From: a virus
Strand: one strand, 5' to 3'
IMG/VR virus record: IMGVR_UViG_3300047548_001136
Coordinates: 1 to 64,000 of that record
DNA length: 64,000 bases
Under the pieces are notes generated by a model, which had not been told where the DNA came from, searched no databases, and saw only the letters and a list, made by a program, of their open reading frames with translations. Made by a program: the position numbers and the translations under genes. Position 1 is the first letter of the stretch; each line of letters begins with the position of its first letter. Shown piece after piece: positions 1 through 8,960 of this stretch.

Positions 1-1
1 A

Positions 2-58
2 AAGTCCAAAAAGGGCTATACCCGCAAAGTTAAGCACAAAGGGAAGATTGATGGCTAA
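2..58 (+). CDS. C-terminal end of an upstream gene (partial)
   Basis: Frame 2 is open from the window edge and encodes 18 residues, very rich in Lys and Arg, before TAA. It overlaps the start of the next gene by 8 bases, a spacing common in this genome. The identity cannot be told from so short a piece, and the frame may be fortuitous. Confidence 0.3.
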   Translation, partial: KSKKGYTRKVKHKGKIDG

Positions 59-1250
59 AGCTGCTAAAGCTACCAAAACAGATAAAATTGCTGCCGTAGC
101 AGCAGTCCGCCCAAAAGCTAGGCGCCTTAAGGGCAAGTACAGTGAAATGGACGTTAAGGCTACTGGTCCAATGCCAGAGTGGCACGACCAAGATAAGCTT
201 ACCCCTGAGCAGCATTCCAAGCGTTGGCGCCAGGGCGTCTACTTTTATTACTATCACCACACTATGAAGGATCTTCGTCCCTTCATCCTCGAAGTGTTTA
301 AGTCTGTTTGGTCTAAAAAGCAGATCAAGGACTTTAACAAGATTCGTGATAATCTCATTAGTCCGCAAGTTGGCGCCTTCTGTAAGATGGTGTGTGACGG
401 CGCACGGTGGGATGAAAACAGCAAAGCATGGACTGAGAAGCATTTTGCTAAGCTGTTCGAGAGCGTTGCTGGCATTGCAGACGAAGAAGACAAGCCCAAG
501 GAAGAACCTAAGAAGGTAATCAATATTCAGGATCGTCTTAATGAAATCCGCGAAGAAACAATTGGTGACCTTGAGTGCATTGAGGACGAGTTTATTCGTA
601 CTCGTAAGATGCCCAACGTAAACATTATGACTTGGCTGCGTCAGAAGAATGTACCGCAGCAGATCGTTCCTGCTATGATTGATTTCTATGCAGAGCGACT
701 TGCGTTTATGATGGAAGTAAAAGAAGGCAAAGATACCCAGCTTAAGGAGGGTTACGCTCATCTTAAGAAAAAGGACATTGACGTTTGGATTAAGTGGTAT
801 AACGACATTATCACTGATCTCGACGGTTATAAGCGTGTTAAAGTTGCTGCACGTAAGCCACGTATGCGTAAGCCTCAGAGCCCTGAGAAGCTTGCACGTA
901 AGATGAAGTTCCAAAAAGAACTTCCTGAGTTTGGCATTACTAGTGTACAGCCTAAAGAAATTGTTAACGCAACGCAAGTTTGGGTGTATAACACTAAGAC
1001 ACGTAAGCTTGGACGTTACGTTGCAAGTGAGCAGGACAAGAGCTTGACCGTAAAGGGTAGTACTATCCTTGGGTGGGATCCTAAGCTGAGTATCGCTAAG
1101 ACACTCCGCAAGCCAAAGGAACAGCTTAAGGCTTTCCAAGAAAGCGGCAAAGTCCAGCTTAGAACGTTCCTTGATAAGATCAAGGCAACTGAAGTGAAGT
1201 TGAATGGTAGGACGAATGACCAAACTATCATTCTTAGAGTTGATCAGTAA
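51..1250 (+). CDS. Conserved phage protein of unknown function, 399 aa
   Basis: The protein starts with a Lys/Ala-rich tail, is highly charged throughout, and has an acidic linker near residues 145-155 followed by a predicted helical middle part. The last third contains the stretch ATQVWVYNTKTRKLGRYVA, which I associate with uncharacterised proteins of T4-like marine phages. The ATG at 51 was chosen because a purine-rich GGGAAG lies just upstream; a TTG sits directly before it, and the frame is open to the window edge, so a longer protein is possible. It is followed after 11 bases by a small membrane protein gene with its own ribosome site. Function unknown. Confidence 0.7.
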   Translation: MAKAAKATKTDKIAAVAAVRPKARRLKGKYSEMDVKATGPMPEWHDQDKLTPEQHSKRWRQGVYFYYYHHTMKDLRPFILEVFKSVWSKKQIKDFNKIRDNLISPQVGAFCKMVCDGARWDENSKAWTEKHFAKLFESVAGIADEEDKPKEEPKKVINIQDRLNEIREETIGDLECIEDEFIRTRKMPNVNIMTWLRQKNVPQQIVPAMIDFYAERLAFMMEVKEGKDTQLKEGYAHLKKKDIDVWIKWYNDIITDLDGYKRVKVAARKPRMRKPQSPEKLARKMKFQKELPEFGITSVQPKEIVNATQVWVYNTKTRKLGRYVASEQDKSLTVKGSTILGWDPKLSIAKTLRKPKEQLKAFQESGKVQLRTFLDKIKATEVKLNGRTNDQTIILRVDQ

Positions 1251-1261
1251 AGGAGATCAAA

Positions 1262-1441
1262 ATGGGTTGGATTATTGGAATTATTGTAGTACTTGCAGTG
1301 ATCGGTGCTTTTACTAAAGGTGGAGGAAACTCTGGAGGTGGACCCGGCGGCGGGGGTCGCAAAAAGAGTAATGTTATTCGCAATTCTGCTATCGCAGGAG
1401 TAGCTGGGTATGCAGCTGGCAAAAAGATCGCCCAGCTTTAA
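1262..1441 (+). CDS. Small Gly-rich membrane protein, 59 aa
   Basis: An AAGGAGAT ribosome site lies 5 bases before the ATG. Residues 2-17 are strongly hydrophobic and would make one membrane segment or an uncleaved signal anchor. A Gly/Pro run follows, then a basic patch and a C-terminal motif AIAGVAGYAAGKKIAQL. Almost the same motif ends the 228-aa protein at 53885-54571, so the tail is a reused module, probably a second membrane or glycine-zipper helix. Role unknown. Confidence 0.65.
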   Translation: MGWIIGIIVVLAVIGAFTKGGGNSGGGPGGGGRKKSNVIRNSAIAGVAGYAAGKKIAQL

Positions 1442-1468
1442 TAGTTGTTAATCAAAAGCATTGCTGTA

Positions 1469-1476
1469 ACTAAATA
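1469..1476 (+). promoter_or_regulatory. Late-promoter-like octamer ACTAAATA
   Basis: ACTAAATA ends 5 bases before the ATG at 1482, and no Shine-Dalgarno sequence lies between. With T4 late-promoter geometry (octamer about -13 to -6), transcription would begin at the start codon. Confidence 0.5.
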
Positions 1477-1481
1477 ATGTT

Positions 1482-2237
1482 ATGGCAACGTTACAAGAGT
1501 TAAAAACAGAAGTATTTGATTATGTCCGTTTCAGCTTAGCTGATGGAATGGTAGATGTTGAGCTAGATCCAGCTCATTATGAAACCGCTTTAAAGCAAGC
1601 GTTGCTAAAATACAGACAGAGAAGCGCCAACAGTGTGGAAGAAAGTTTCGCCTTTCTTCCACTTATTGTTGATACCGACAAATACATACTACCACCAGAA
1701 GTGATCAGTGTTAAGCAGGTTTATCGTCGTAGCATTGGTTCAACTACATCTACTGGTGCAACTCAATTTGAGCCATTTGAAGCAGGGTTTTTAAACTTGT
1801 ATCTATTACAAAGTGGTCGTGTTGGTGGTTATCTAAACTACGAATTGTTTAGTCAGTTCCAAGAACTAAGCATGAGAATGTTTGGTGGTTTCATTAACTT
1901 TAAGTTTAACAAAGTAAACAAAGAACTTATGATATTCCGTCGTCCTCGTAACAGCGATGAAACAGTTATGTTACATACGTATAACTATAAGCCAGACGTA
2001 ACATTACTGTCTGATTACATGGCATTCCCTTGGATAAAAGATTATACACTTGCATCATGTAAAATGATACTTGGACAAGCATACGAAAAATTTGGTACTA
2101 TTGCTGGACCACAAGGTGGCACTACATTAAATGGCGCATCCTTAAAAAGTGAAGCACAAACTATGCTTGATAAACTTGAAGAAGATCTCAAGAATTATGT
2201 TGATGGTGGTGAACCACTTGGTTTTATTATTGGCTAA
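1482..2237 (+). CDS. 13: Neck / head-tail connector protein, gp13-like
   Basis: 251 aa. The N-terminal helical part (about 1-60) and the C-terminal part with PWIKDYTLASCKMILGQAYEKF, then GPQGGTTLNG and an acidic helix, match the pattern of T4 gp13-type neck proteins that close the filled head and receive the tail. It lies upstream of sheath and tube genes, which fits. There is no ribosome site; an ACTAAATA octamer sits directly before the ATG. The family call rests on recalled patterns, so gp14 or another connector remains possible. Confidence 0.55.
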   Translation: MATLQELKTEVFDYVRFSLADGMVDVELDPAHYETALKQALLKYRQRSANSVEESFAFLPLIVDTDKYILPPEVISVKQVYRRSIGSTTSTGATQFEPFEAGFLNLYLLQSGRVGGYLNYELFSQFQELSMRMFGGFINFKFNKVNKELMIFRRPRNSDETVMLHTYNYKPDVTLLSDYMAFPWIKDYTLASCKMILGQAYEKFGTIAGPQGGTTLNGASLKSEAQTMLDKLEEDLKNYVDGGEPLGFIIG

Positions 2238-2264
2238 TAACTTTTAGTTTGCTATATATTATAC

Positions 2265-2900
2265 ATGATTATTGGAATTTGTGGATTAATAGGTTCTGGT
2301 AAGGACACTATTGCAAGTCATCTTGTTGACAAGCACGGTTATGAACGTTATAGCTGGGCAAGCCCTCTTAAAGACATCACTGCAACACTATTTGGGTGGG
2401 ACAGGGATATGTTAGAAGGCACTACTCCTGACCAACGTATTAAGCGTGAAGAAATAGACCCGTGGTGGGATAAAAAGTTAAACAAATATGACCTTGTAAG
2501 CCCCCGATGGGTATTACAGTTTATTGGAACTGAGGTAATGCGTAATACGCTGCACAAAGATATTTGGGTTCTTGCAGGTATGAAACGCATTGAAGGTAAG
2601 AAAAATGTTGTTATTCCCGACACACGTTTCCCTAATGAGATTGAAGCTATTAGAGAAATGGGAGGTGTAATTTGGAATGTGCAACGTGGGCCATTACCAG
2701 AATGGTATCCTAAGCTTGTTGAGCTTAGAAGAGATTCAAATTTTAAACCGTCATTAATTGAATGGTTTATGTATGAAAACTATCCAAATGTACATGCTAG
2801 CGAATACAGTTGGGCAGGCACAGAATTTGATGCTGTGTTTCACAATAACGAAACAGTTAACCGTTTACAACAAAGTGTGGACTCAATAATCGGGAATTAA
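2265..2900 (+). CDS. 1: Deoxynucleoside monophosphate kinase (T4 gp1 family)
   Basis: 211 aa. The N-terminus has a P-loop, GLIGSGKDT (residues 7-15), followed by the HG...YSWASPLKD pattern of the phage dNMP kinase family. These enzymes phosphorylate dNMPs to dNDPs to feed the phage dNTP pool. Further family-like parts are TEVMR near residue 90 and IPDTRFPNE near residue 117. An AT-rich stretch TATATTATAC precedes the ATG without a clear ribosome site. The 3' end overlaps the opposite-strand zinc-finger gene by 18 bases. Confidence 0.85.
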   Translation: MIIGICGLIGSGKDTIASHLVDKHGYERYSWASPLKDITATLFGWDRDMLEGTTPDQRIKREEIDPWWDKKLNKYDLVSPRWVLQFIGTEVMRNTLHKDIWVLAGMKRIEGKKNVVIPDTRFPNEIEAIREMGGVIWNVQRGPLPEWYPKLVELRRDSNFKPSLIEWFMYENYPNVHASEYSWAGTEFDAVFHNNETVNRLQQSVDSIIGN

Positions 2901-3227
2901 ATCAGATTTTTTATTTTGTGGTATTGCTGAGATTTCAGCAATGCAATTTAAGCAATATGTTCTTAGATTATCTCTGCCTACGTTAAGTTTATTGCCATCC
3001 AAATAAACTATTTTAAGCTGTGTATGATGCTTACTAACAAAGTTGCATCTATCACAGCTTTTCTTTTTTATATAATTGCTCTTAATCAACAATTGATTAG
3101 ATAATTCGTTTTGCTTTTTAATATCATTTAAACAGTTGCGACACATTTTTCTATAATGTGTTTTGTCGTTGCGCTTATAATTGATAGCAGCAGGTTTCTT
3201 CTTACATTTGGAACATTTTGGACGCAT
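2883..3227 (-). CDS. Small zinc-finger protein (two treble-clef-like Cys clusters)
   Basis: 114 aa, Lys/Asn/Cys-rich. Cysteine pairs occur at CSKC (5-8), CRNC (29-32), CDRC (58-61) and CLNC (92-95), enough for two four-Cys zinc sites, with a repeated layout reminiscent of recombination-VII/HNH-type treble clefs. No catalytic His-Asn-His set is evident. It is transcribed against its neighbours and has a late-type octamer CTTAAATA on its own strand 6 bases before the ATG. Nucleic-acid binding is an inference. Confidence 0.65.
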   Translation of the reverse strand: MRPKCSKCKKKPAAINYKRNDKTHYRKMCRNCLNDIKKQNELSNQLLIKSNYIKKKSCDRCNFVSKHHTQLKIVYLDGNKLNVGRDNLRTYCLNCIAEISAIPQNKKSDLIPDY

Positions 3228-3233
3228 TTTTAG

Positions 3234-3241
3234 TATTTAAG
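3234..3241 (-). promoter_or_regulatory. Late-promoter-like octamer (minus strand, CTTAAATA)
   Basis: On the minus strand CTTAAATA lies 6 bases upstream of the ATG at 3227, with no ribosome site between, the same layout as at 1469 and 21649. Confidence 0.45.
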
Positions 3242-3293
3242 AGTTAAAGGCTCTTAAAGGTCCTTAATTATCAGCTATTTTTTGGTTATACTA

Positions 3294-3301
3294 GCTAAAT
3301 A
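3294..3301 (+). promoter_or_regulatory. Late promoter, GCTAAATA
   Basis: GCTAAATA lies 27 bases before the sheath ATG at 3329, with a GAAGGAAC ribosome site in between. This is a normal late-promoter-to-gene spacing. Confidence 0.6.
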
Positions 3302-3328
3302 TCCTTAGTAAAGAAGGAACACCGACAA

Positions 3329-6300
3329 ATGGCTTTAGTTTCTCCAGGCGTAGAAATCCAAGTTATTGATGAAAGTCAATATGCACCAACAGCAGTAGGC
3401 ACAATTCCCCTATTGTTCGTAGCAACTGCTCAAAATAAGCAGAGCCCAAGTGGCAACATAGCAGAAGCAACTGCTCCAGCAAATGCAAACAATCTTTATG
3501 TGTTAACTAGTCAAAGAGATGTATTAACATTCTTTGGTAGTCCATTGTTCTACAATAACACTAATAACGTTCCAATTCACGGTTATGAATTAAACGAATA
3601 TGGTCTACTAACAGCATATAGCTTGCTTGGTGTAACAAGTCGTTGCTATGTAATTCGTGCAGACATTGATTTAGCAGAACTTGCAAGCCTCGGAGATCGC
3701 CCACTTGCTGCTCCATCAGATATGACATACTGGTTAGACTTAACTCCAACACGTTGGGGTATATTCCAGTGGGATGCTACCGAGCAGTTATTTGATACTG
3801 TTGTTCCAATTGTTATTACAAACACAGACGATCTAAGCGGCGGTGCACCAAAGAACACTATTGGTAATATTGGTGATTATGCAGTTGTTACTACAAACGA
3901 CGCTAACCCAGTATTCTACAAAGGCAAAGACGGCAACGGTTCACTAGTTTGGGCACTTGTTGGTTCAGATGACTGGAGAGATTTAATTCCAACAGTTGCT
4001 GGTACAATCCCAAGTCCAACTAACTTAGCATCAGGTGACACTATTATTATTAACGGTCAAATTGTTACGCTAACTGGTGACACTGTTGATGATTTAGTTG
4101 AAGACATTAACGGTACAGCAATTACAGGTGTCCGTGCTCAAAAGATTGCCGGCAAGCTTTATCTCTTTGCTACAAGCGAAGCAAGTAGCGATGGCAGCAC
4201 AATGGACGGCATTGTAGACATTGCAAATGATAGTGGTGAAATCCTCGAAGCACTTGGAATTTCCGCAGGACCTTATGCTATCCCTGCGACCCAATTAAGC
4301 AAGCATACACAAGTTCCACAGTGGAAAGCTAACGACTCAACTCCACGCCCATCAGGTTCTATTTGGGTTAAGACAACAGCTCCAAACTTTGGTGCAAGCA
4401 TTGCTGTTAAGCGTTACAATGCACTAACAGAAACTTGGCAACTTCTTCCAGTTCAGTTAGAAGCAACTGATTGGGCTGCAAACAAGTACTTTGATCCGCT
4501 ACGTGGTGGTTCAGGTATCCCGGTAGGTACAGTTTACGTACAGTATGACGTAACAAGTCAAGGTTATGTAACATACAAGATTTTTGTTCGTGCAAGACAG
4601 GGTGCAACTATTGTAACTGGTAACGAAACAAATCCATCCATTACAATTGGTGACTCATTTGCTATTTCATATAGCGTACCAAACAGTGAAAACTTAACTA
4701 CCCCAGTAACAGTTACTATGACTGGTGAAACAGCAGAAAACTTTGTGGAAGATGTTCTTGCTGCGGGTCTTGATTATGTAAGCGCACAAGTTAACCCAGA
4801 TGGAAGTGTTGCACTTATCCATACTGCTGGTGGTGTACTAGCATTAGCTAACGTAACAGGTAGTCCACTTGATGAAGTAGGTATTACTGAAACTTCAGAT
4901 TTCTGCCGTGCAGCAGACAACGTATCAAGTGAAGGTTCATTAGTATTCCAAGATCAAAATCAAGCAATCATTGCAAGTAACTGGGTTCCAGAAGAATATA
5001 CAGCTAGTGTAACTCCTCCAGGTCGTGATCCAGCTGACAAAACAAAGTGGTATTGGGGTGAAGTAGGTGAAGCCGACGTTATGATTCACGACGGTAACAC
5101 TTGGAAAGGTTATCGCAACGTAAGCATTGATGCACGTGGCTTTAACTTAACAAACACTGATCCAAATGGTCCAATTTTCTCAGTAACAGAGCCAACAGCA
5201 CAGAGTGATGGTTCAAAGCTAGAATATGGTGATCTATGGATTGATACTAGTGATTTAGAAGTTTATCCAAAGCTATATCGTTGGGAAATTGTTAACGGCG
5301 AACAGAAGTGGGTAGAAGTTAATAATACTGATCAGACAAGTGAAAATGGTATCCTCTTTGCTGATGCACGCTTTATGGGTGACTCAACTAGCGACGTAGT
5401 AAATGACGTAATTCCTGAAATTAAGGACATGCTCAATAACAACTACGTAGATTTGGATGCTCCAGATCCACTACTTTATCCACGTGGTATGTTGCTATTC
5501 AACACTCGTCGTTCAAGCTTTAACGTTAAAGAGTTCCGTCGTAATTATTACAACGCTGAGTCTTTCCCAGGTGAAGTTCTCCCAGTAGAAACTAACCAGT
5601 GGGTAAGCATTAGTGGTAGCAGAGAAAACGGCCACGCTTACTTTGGTCGTAAGGCTCAACGTAACGTAGTTGTACAAGCAATGCGTAGCGCAATTGACAC
5701 TAACACTGAAATCCGTGAAGAAATGCGTGAGTTTAACCTAGTTGCTGCTCCAGGATATCCAGAGCTAATTCCAAACATGGTACAGCTAAACAATGACCGT
5801 AAGCAGACAGCATTCGTTGTAGGTGACAGTCCATTCCGCATCCCAACTGAAGGTACTACACTTACACGTTGGTTACAGAATAGCAACCTTGAAGGTGTTG
5901 AAACTGAGAACTCACTTGTTACTAGAGATCCATACTTGGGCGTTTGGTATCCAAGCGTACTAGGTGCAGACTTAGCAGGTAATCAAGTTGCTATGCCGCC
6001 AAGCTTTGCAGTATTGCGTATGATTATCCGTAGTGACCAAGCTGCATTCCCTTGGTTCGCTCCAGCTGGTATTCGCCGTGGTGTACTTGATAACGTAACA
6101 CGCCTTGGTTACTTAAATGACGAAGGTGAATTCGTAAGTGTTGGTGTACGCCAAGGTATACGCGATATTCTTTACGAAAACAACGTAAACCCACTAACAT
6201 TTACCCCAGTCTCAGGTATCATTGCTGATGGTCAAAAGACACGTTCAAGCAGCTTCTCAGCACTTGATCGTATTAACGTAGCTCGTTTAATTGTTCATAT

Positions 6301-6607
6301 GAGAACAGTATTAGACAGAGCAGTTAAGCAGTTCTTGTTTGAACCAAACGACAAGATTACTAGAGACGAAGTAAAAGGCGTCGTTGAAAAGTTAATGAAT
6401 GATTATCTATCAAAGAGAGCATTGTATGACTACGCAGTAGTTTGCGATGAAACAAACAATACTCCAGATAGGATTGATCGTAACGAATTGTACATTGATA
6501 TCGCAATTGAACCAGTTAAGGCAATTGAATTTATCTACATACCAATTCGCATTAAGAACACAGGTGAAATTGCTAGCGGCAGCGCTTCTACAAGCAGACC
6601 AGTATAA
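3329..6607 (+). CDS. 18: Contractile tail sheath protein gp18, enlarged
   Basis: 1092 aa against 659 aa in T4 gp18. The N-terminus (SPGVEIQVIDESQYAP) and the C-terminal 400 residues (about 690-1092, including YNAESFPGEVLPVE and PWFAPAGIRRGVL) are classical sheath sequence; the C-terminal part forms the contractile core. The extra mass is in the middle: two similar blocks at about 236-311 and 441-519, each running GD..I....V...G.T...(L/F)VED(I/V) to a Gly-Ile end, look like a duplicated surface domain. A GCTAAATA late promoter and a GAAGGA ribosome site precede it. The tube gene follows after 42 bases with its own promoter. Confidence 0.95.
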   Translation: MALVSPGVEIQVIDESQYAPTAVGTIPLLFVATAQNKQSPSGNIAEATAPANANNLYVLTSQRDVLTFFGSPLFYNNTNNVPIHGYELNEYGLLTAYSLLGVTSRCYVIRADIDLAELASLGDRPLAAPSDMTYWLDLTPTRWGIFQWDATEQLFDTVVPIVITNTDDLSGGAPKNTIGNIGDYAVVTTNDANPVFYKGKDGNGSLVWALVGSDDWRDLIPTVAGTIPSPTNLASGDTIIINGQIVTLTGDTVDDLVEDINGTAITGVRAQKIAGKLYLFATSEASSDGSTMDGIVDIANDSGEILEALGISAGPYAIPATQLSKHTQVPQWKANDSTPRPSGSIWVKTTAPNFGASIAVKRYNALTETWQLLPVQLEATDWAANKYFDPLRGGSGIPVGTVYVQYDVTSQGYVTYKIFVRARQGATIVTGNETNPSITIGDSFAISYSVPNSENLTTPVTVTMTGETAENFVEDVLAAGLDYVSAQVNPDGSVALIHTAGGVLALANVTGSPLDEVGITETSDFCRAADNVSSEGSLVFQDQNQAIIASNWVPEEYTASVTPPGRDPADKTKWYWGEVGEADVMIHDGNTWKGYRNVSIDARGFNLTNTDPNGPIFSVTEPTAQSDGSKLEYGDLWIDTSDLEVYPKLYRWEIVNGEQKWVEVNNTDQTSENGILFADARFMGDSTSDVVNDVIPEIKDMLNNNYVDLDAPDPLLYPRGMLLFNTRRSSFNVKEFRRNYYNAESFPGEVLPVETNQWVSISGSRENGHAYFGRKAQRNVVVQAMRSAIDTNTEIREEMREFNLVAAPGYPELIPNMVQLNNDRKQTAFVVGDSPFRIPTEGTTLTRWLQNSNLEGVETENSLVTRDPYLGVWYPSVLGADLAGNQVAMPPSFAVLRMIIRSDQAAFPWFAPAGIRRGVLDNVTRLGYLNDEGEFVSVGVRQGIRDILYENNVNPLTFTPVSGIIADGQKTRSSSFSALDRINVARLIVHMRTVLDRAVKQFLFEPNDKITRDEVKGVVEKLMNDYLSKRALYDYAVVCDETNNTPDRIDRNELYIDIAIEPVKAIEFIYIPIRIKNTGEIASGSASTSRPV

Positions 6608-6620
6608 GGCAAATTAAATG

Positions 6621-6628
6621 TATAAATA
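6621..6628 (+). promoter_or_regulatory. Late promoter, TATAAATA
   Basis: Exact T4 late consensus octamer 21 bases before the tube gene ATG at 6650; a TAGGAGAT ribosome site lies between. Confidence 0.8.
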
Positions 6629-6649
6629 TTTAGGTAATAGGAGATAACA

Positions 6650-7267
6650 ATGGCCGTAGCAAGCTTAACAAGATTTACAGTTCCATTGGCTAGCGATCAA
6701 AGCGCACAGAGCCAAGGTCTGCTAATGCCAAAGCTCAAGTATCGCTTTAGAGTAATATTTGAAAACTTTGGTGTAACCGCTGAAAGAACAGAACTTACAA
6801 AGCAAGTTGTAAGTGCTGCTCGTCCAACAGTACAGTTTGAAGAAGTTGTACTAGATGTTTACAACAGCAAGATCAAACTTGCTGGTAAACCAAGCTGGAA
6901 CGACATTAGCATTGTTATACGTGATGATGCACTTGGTACTGTTTCTCGCATGATTGGTGAGCAACTACAGCGTCAATTCGATTTCTTCGAGCAGTCATCA
7001 GCACAAGCTGGTATCGTTTACAAGTTTACTACTAAAATTGAAATGCTTGATGGTGGTAACGGTGCAGATACTCCACTTGTACTTGAAACTTGGGAACTAT
7101 ATGGTTGCTACTTAAACAGCGTAAACTATAGCGAACTTAACTATAGTGATAGCGGTGCAGTAGAAATTACTATGGACATTAAGTATGATAACGCACTACA
7201 GACTCCACAAGGTTCTGGTGTTGGTGCAGCTATCGACCGTGTACAAGGCTTTACTGCTACAGGCTAA
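6650..7267 (+). CDS. 19: Tail tube protein gp19
   Basis: 205 aa. The gene follows the sheath gene directly, as in T4-like phages. The protein has the tube pattern: KYRFRVIFENFG (29-40), a central conserved VQFEEVVLDVYNSKIKLAG (75-93) and a C-terminal ETWELYGCYLNSVNYSELNY. It builds the inner tube through which DNA passes. Strong expression is expected from the consensus late promoter, the TAGGAG ribosome site and a Rho-independent terminator 20 bases after the stop codon. Confidence 0.93.
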   Translation: MAVASLTRFTVPLASDQSAQSQGLLMPKLKYRFRVIFENFGVTAERTELTKQVVSAARPTVQFEEVVLDVYNSKIKLAGKPSWNDISIVIRDDALGTVSRMIGEQLQRQFDFFEQSSAQAGIVYKFTTKIEMLDGGNGADTPLVLETWELYGCYLNSVNYSELNYSDSGAVEITMDIKYDNALQTPQGSGVGAAIDRVQGFTATG

Positions 7268-7286
7268 TAAAATTAGATCTCCAAAG

Positions 7287-7316
7287 AAAGCCCAGTTTCA
7301 AAAGCTGGGCTTTTTT
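7287..7316 (+). terminator. Rho-independent terminator after the tube gene
   Basis: Nine-base stem AAAGCCCAG (7287-7295) pairing with CTGGGCTTT (7305-7313), continuing into a run of T to 7316. It ends the tube transcript, and a new late promoter follows at once. Confidence 0.9.
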
Positions 7317-7322
7317 GTTGGC

Positions 7323-7330
7323 TATAAATA
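7323..7330 (+). promoter_or_regulatory. Late promoter, TATAAATA
   Basis: Exact late octamer 24 bases before the TTG start at 7355, directly after the terminator. Confidence 0.8.
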
Positions 7331-7354
7331 TATTAGTAACTTTAGGAATACGAA

Positions 7355-8605
7355 TTGGCTAAAAACCCAATCCCAGTACCAAAACTTCGTCCCAACAACC
7401 TCCGTAATCCAAACGGCGGCAACGCAGATATCTTTAATTTAAGAGATTATACACACGCTGCTAAAACATTTCTATCAGAGCCTGGCTATGCTATGGCTCC
7501 TAAGTTTGGATTTTTATTCCATGTAAGAATTGTTTTTAATCAACCAGGGCAAAGTCAAAACGGAGATAGAAGCAAAACAATTAGTGTATTATGTAAGAGT
7601 GCTGATCTTCCTAAATTTAACATTGATTATGACGAATTAAACAAGTATAACAAAAAAGAAGTTATTCCTAAAAAAATAAAATATGAAACAGTGTCATTAA
7701 CATTCCATGATGATGCAAAAAATATAATACGTGATATGTGGTTAGCATATAACACTTATTACTTTGCTGATGCTGGCATAACCCCAGAAGCATGGGGACT
7801 CGACGATACTTACTTAGAAAATAGACCATTTAATCGTTATGGGTTAGATAACAATCAAACTGTAAAGTTTATCAAAAGCGTAGACATTTACAGCATGGGA
7901 AATCACAAATATACAAAATATAGTTTGATTAATCCTCTTATTACAAGTTTTGATTTTGATCGTTATGATTATTCTGAAGGCACAAGAACAATGGAAACAC
8001 AGCTTCGTTTAGATTACGAAACTGTGTTGTATTATGAAGGCAGCACAGAGGAAATTCCAGGGTTTGGACCGGACAGCCCATATTATGATAATAAATTTAG
8101 TACCCTCGGAGAATTCCAAGCAAATGTTTCTGAAGGTGTTATAGATAAGATTGAAAAAGCAATATCAAAAACATCAACACAAAAAACTTTTCAACCTTAT
8201 CAAAATGAAATTAAAACATTGCCGGTTCGTATTAGTCCTGAACAAATTAATGCAGTCAAAGCAGTAGCAGCAAATAGTATTCAATCATCTCGACGCTTTA
8301 GCTTTCCAACTGCAACAGAATTAAAAAATGTTTCCAGTTTAGTTGATTTAAACGGGCGCAATAGATTTGATAGTCAAGGAAGAATTGCTAGTGTAGGTGC
8401 AGTTGTTAGTAATGGATTACAAATTAATTCTAATGCACCAAGTTCAAATGGTTTGCAAACAACAGCAACAGGCAATTTATCTTCTCTAATTGTAAATGCA
8501 ATTATCCCAGACGGACTAACTTCATCAGAACGTCAAAAGTTCTTACAATCTTACCCGCCACTACCAACAACCGATAGTAGAACAAGGTTACCGCCATATG
8601 TCTAA
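7355..8605 (+). CDS. Tube-like / tube-initiator protein (gp48/gp54-like)
   Basis: 416 aa. Residues about 38-235 have a tube-like layout: FGFLFHVRIVF, CKSADLPKFNIDYDELNKYN, then VSLTFHDDAKNIIRDMWLAYN, comparable to tail-tube proteins but longer, with a Gln/Ser/Asn-rich C-terminal extension. T4 uses paralogous tube-fold proteins (gp48, gp54) to start the tube on the baseplate, so that role is the best guess. TTG is the start: AGGA sits 8 bases upstream and no ATG is near. The stop overlaps the next gene by 8 bases. Confidence 0.6.
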   Translation: MAKNPIPVPKLRPNNLRNPNGGNADIFNLRDYTHAAKTFLSEPGYAMAPKFGFLFHVRIVFNQPGQSQNGDRSKTISVLCKSADLPKFNIDYDELNKYNKKEVIPKKIKYETVSLTFHDDAKNIIRDMWLAYNTYYFADAGITPEAWGLDDTYLENRPFNRYGLDNNQTVKFIKSVDIYSMGNHKYTKYSLINPLITSFDFDRYDYSEGTRTMETQLRLDYETVLYYEGSTEEIPGFGPDSPYYDNKFSTLGEFQANVSEGVIDKIEKAISKTSTQKTFQPYQNEIKTLPVRISPEQINAVKAVAANSIQSSRRFSFPTATELKNVSSLVDLNGRNRFDSQGRIASVGAVVSNGLQINSNAPSSNGLQTTATGNLSSLIVNAIIPDGLTSSERQKFLQSYPPLPTTDSRTRLPPYV

Positions 8606-8960
8606 TTTACCAAAAACTAATGATGATTATAATACTAATGCATATTTTTCTAGTTATTATCGTACAAATTTGCCCGTAACTGGCCAACAATATGATGCAG
8701 TGTTAACTTTCTTTCTAAAGAAAACAAGTGGTAATAGAACTGCCGCAGAAGCTTTAACTGCAAGTGTAATGACTATTGCCCAAAATCAAGGTGTTGACCC
8801 AATTGGGTTTATTGAAGAGTTTAAGCGTTTTAATGACAACGATAGCTTTAAAGCAGCATTGCTTTCTTTATTAAACAGTGACAGACGTCCAACAAGTAAA
8901 CTAGGATACAGTGTATTGCCACAAGCAAATCCAAATATTGCCAGAAACATTGGAAAATAA
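8598..8960 (+). CDS. Conserved small protein, probably virion-related
   Basis: 120 aa. The N-terminus is Tyr/Asn-rich (DDYNTNAYFSSYYRTN), followed by two predicted helices (LTFFLKKTSGNRTAAEALTA; IGFIEEFKRFNDN) and a Pro/Asn-rich tail. It is embedded without gaps between the tube-like gene and gp4, so a head or tail assembly role is likely but unproven. Confidence 0.55.
   Translation: MSNLPKTNDDYNTNAYFSSYYRTNLPVTGQQYDAVLTFFLKKTSGNRTAAEALTASVMTIAQNQGVDPIGFIEEFKRFNDNDSFKAALLSLLNSDRRPTSKLGYSVLPQANPNIARNIGK

Noticed and set aside
30-1223. 397-codon open frame on the minus strand
   Set aside because: It covers the plus-strand gene at 51-1250, which has a ribosome site and a charged, plausible composition; the antisense reading is low-quality and Leu/Cys/Phe-rich.
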